Shown here piece after piece: positions 12,555 through 12,657 of a DNA stretch of 12,657 bases. Both the position numbers and the translations under genes were made by a program. Origin of the DNA: JAABRU01 sp964505535 (GTDB taxonomy: Bacteria > Desulfobacterota > Desulfobacteria > Desulfobacterales > Desulfococcaceae); NCBI GenBank assembly GCA_964505535.1, contig CAZDIU010000145.1, positions 1 to 12,657 of the forward strand, in the 5' to 3' direction. Under the pieces are notes generated by a model. It ran no database searches and was not told the DNA's origin. It was given only the letters and a program-made list of their open reading frames with translations. Numbering within the stretch: position 1 is the first letter of the stretch; each line of letters begins with the position of its first letter.

Positions 12555-12657
12555 ATGAAAGAGTTTATCAAGGTTATGAAAGCCCTTTCGGATCCGGGCA
12601 GGGTGAAAATTGTCAAAATGCTTCAGCACAGAACCATGTGCGTGTGTGAACTGCAGG
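12555..12657 (+). CDS. arsR: ArsR-family arsenite-responsive repressor (partial, 5' end)
   Basis: The first 34 codons before the window edge read MKEFIKVMKALSDPGRVKIV and then KMLQHRTMCVCELQ. ALSDPGRVKIVKML is the conserved first helix pair of ArsR/SmtB winged-helix repressors. CVCEL (C29, C31) matches the CVC(D/E)L metal site of classical arsenite-sensing ArsR at the start of the recognition helix region. Arsenite binding there releases the repressor from DNA. GGGAG lies 5-6 bases before the ATG. The gene is placed after the permease with its own autoregulated promoter rather than leading the operon. Confidence 0.9.
   Translation, partial: MKEFIKVMKALSDPGRVKIVKMLQHRTMCVCELQ

Overview
The window reads like a chromosomal stretch of a moderate-GC anaerobic proteobacterium-like bacterium, most likely a sulfate-reducer-type member of Desulfobacterota (Desulfobacterales-like). 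This is inferred from gene content: a CooC-type metal-insertion ATPase, an LplT-like/PlsC fusion, an AAA-like/PD-(D/E)XK gene of a type present in many copies in such genomes, and an ACR3/ArsR arsenic locus with an iron-sulfur protein. Many dispersed palindromic repeats lie between the genes. No rRNA, tRNA, CRISPR array or complete transposon was seen.

Layout. The first 60 bases are the start of a leftward ABC-F type ATPase gene. It diverges from a rightward CooC-like ATPase gene (203-970). Next comes a leftward block: a secreted rhodanese with a repeated Pro-rich linker, a two-domain MFS/acyltransferase fusion, a membrane-anchored HK97-type prohead-protease-like protein with no phage genes around it, and an AAA-like/PD-(D/E)XK protein. 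A 49-codon tail of a thermonuclease-like gene survives as a remnant at 7314-7460. Leftward histidine ammonia-lyase (hutH) follows.

From 9680 rightward lies an arsenic-linked cluster: a universal stress protein, an Fe-S cluster protein, an ACR3 arsenite efflux permease preceded by an eight-codon micro-ORF, and the start of arsR. The arsR promoter/operator (12492-12542) has an ungapped homologue at 9380-9430 (43 of 51 positions identical). That copy carries a perfect 26-bp palindrome and lies upstream of the universal stress protein gene. This suggests, by inference, that ArsR also reads a second site at the head of the cluster.

The most unusual observations are: (1) the lone prohead-protease-like protein with a complete His/Ser/Glu triad, a duplicated linker, a coiled coil and a C-terminal membrane anchor; (2) a 521-bp element (9135-9655) with 50-bp terminal inverted repeats that carries the second ArsR-like operator between hutH and the arsenic cluster; (3) direct repeats bracketing the PD-(D/E)XK gene, one of them overlapping the promoter of the protease-like gene; (4) a 226-bp cruciform-like repeat inside the arsenic cluster; and (5) the ATGA overlap between a micro-ORF and the ACR3 gene.
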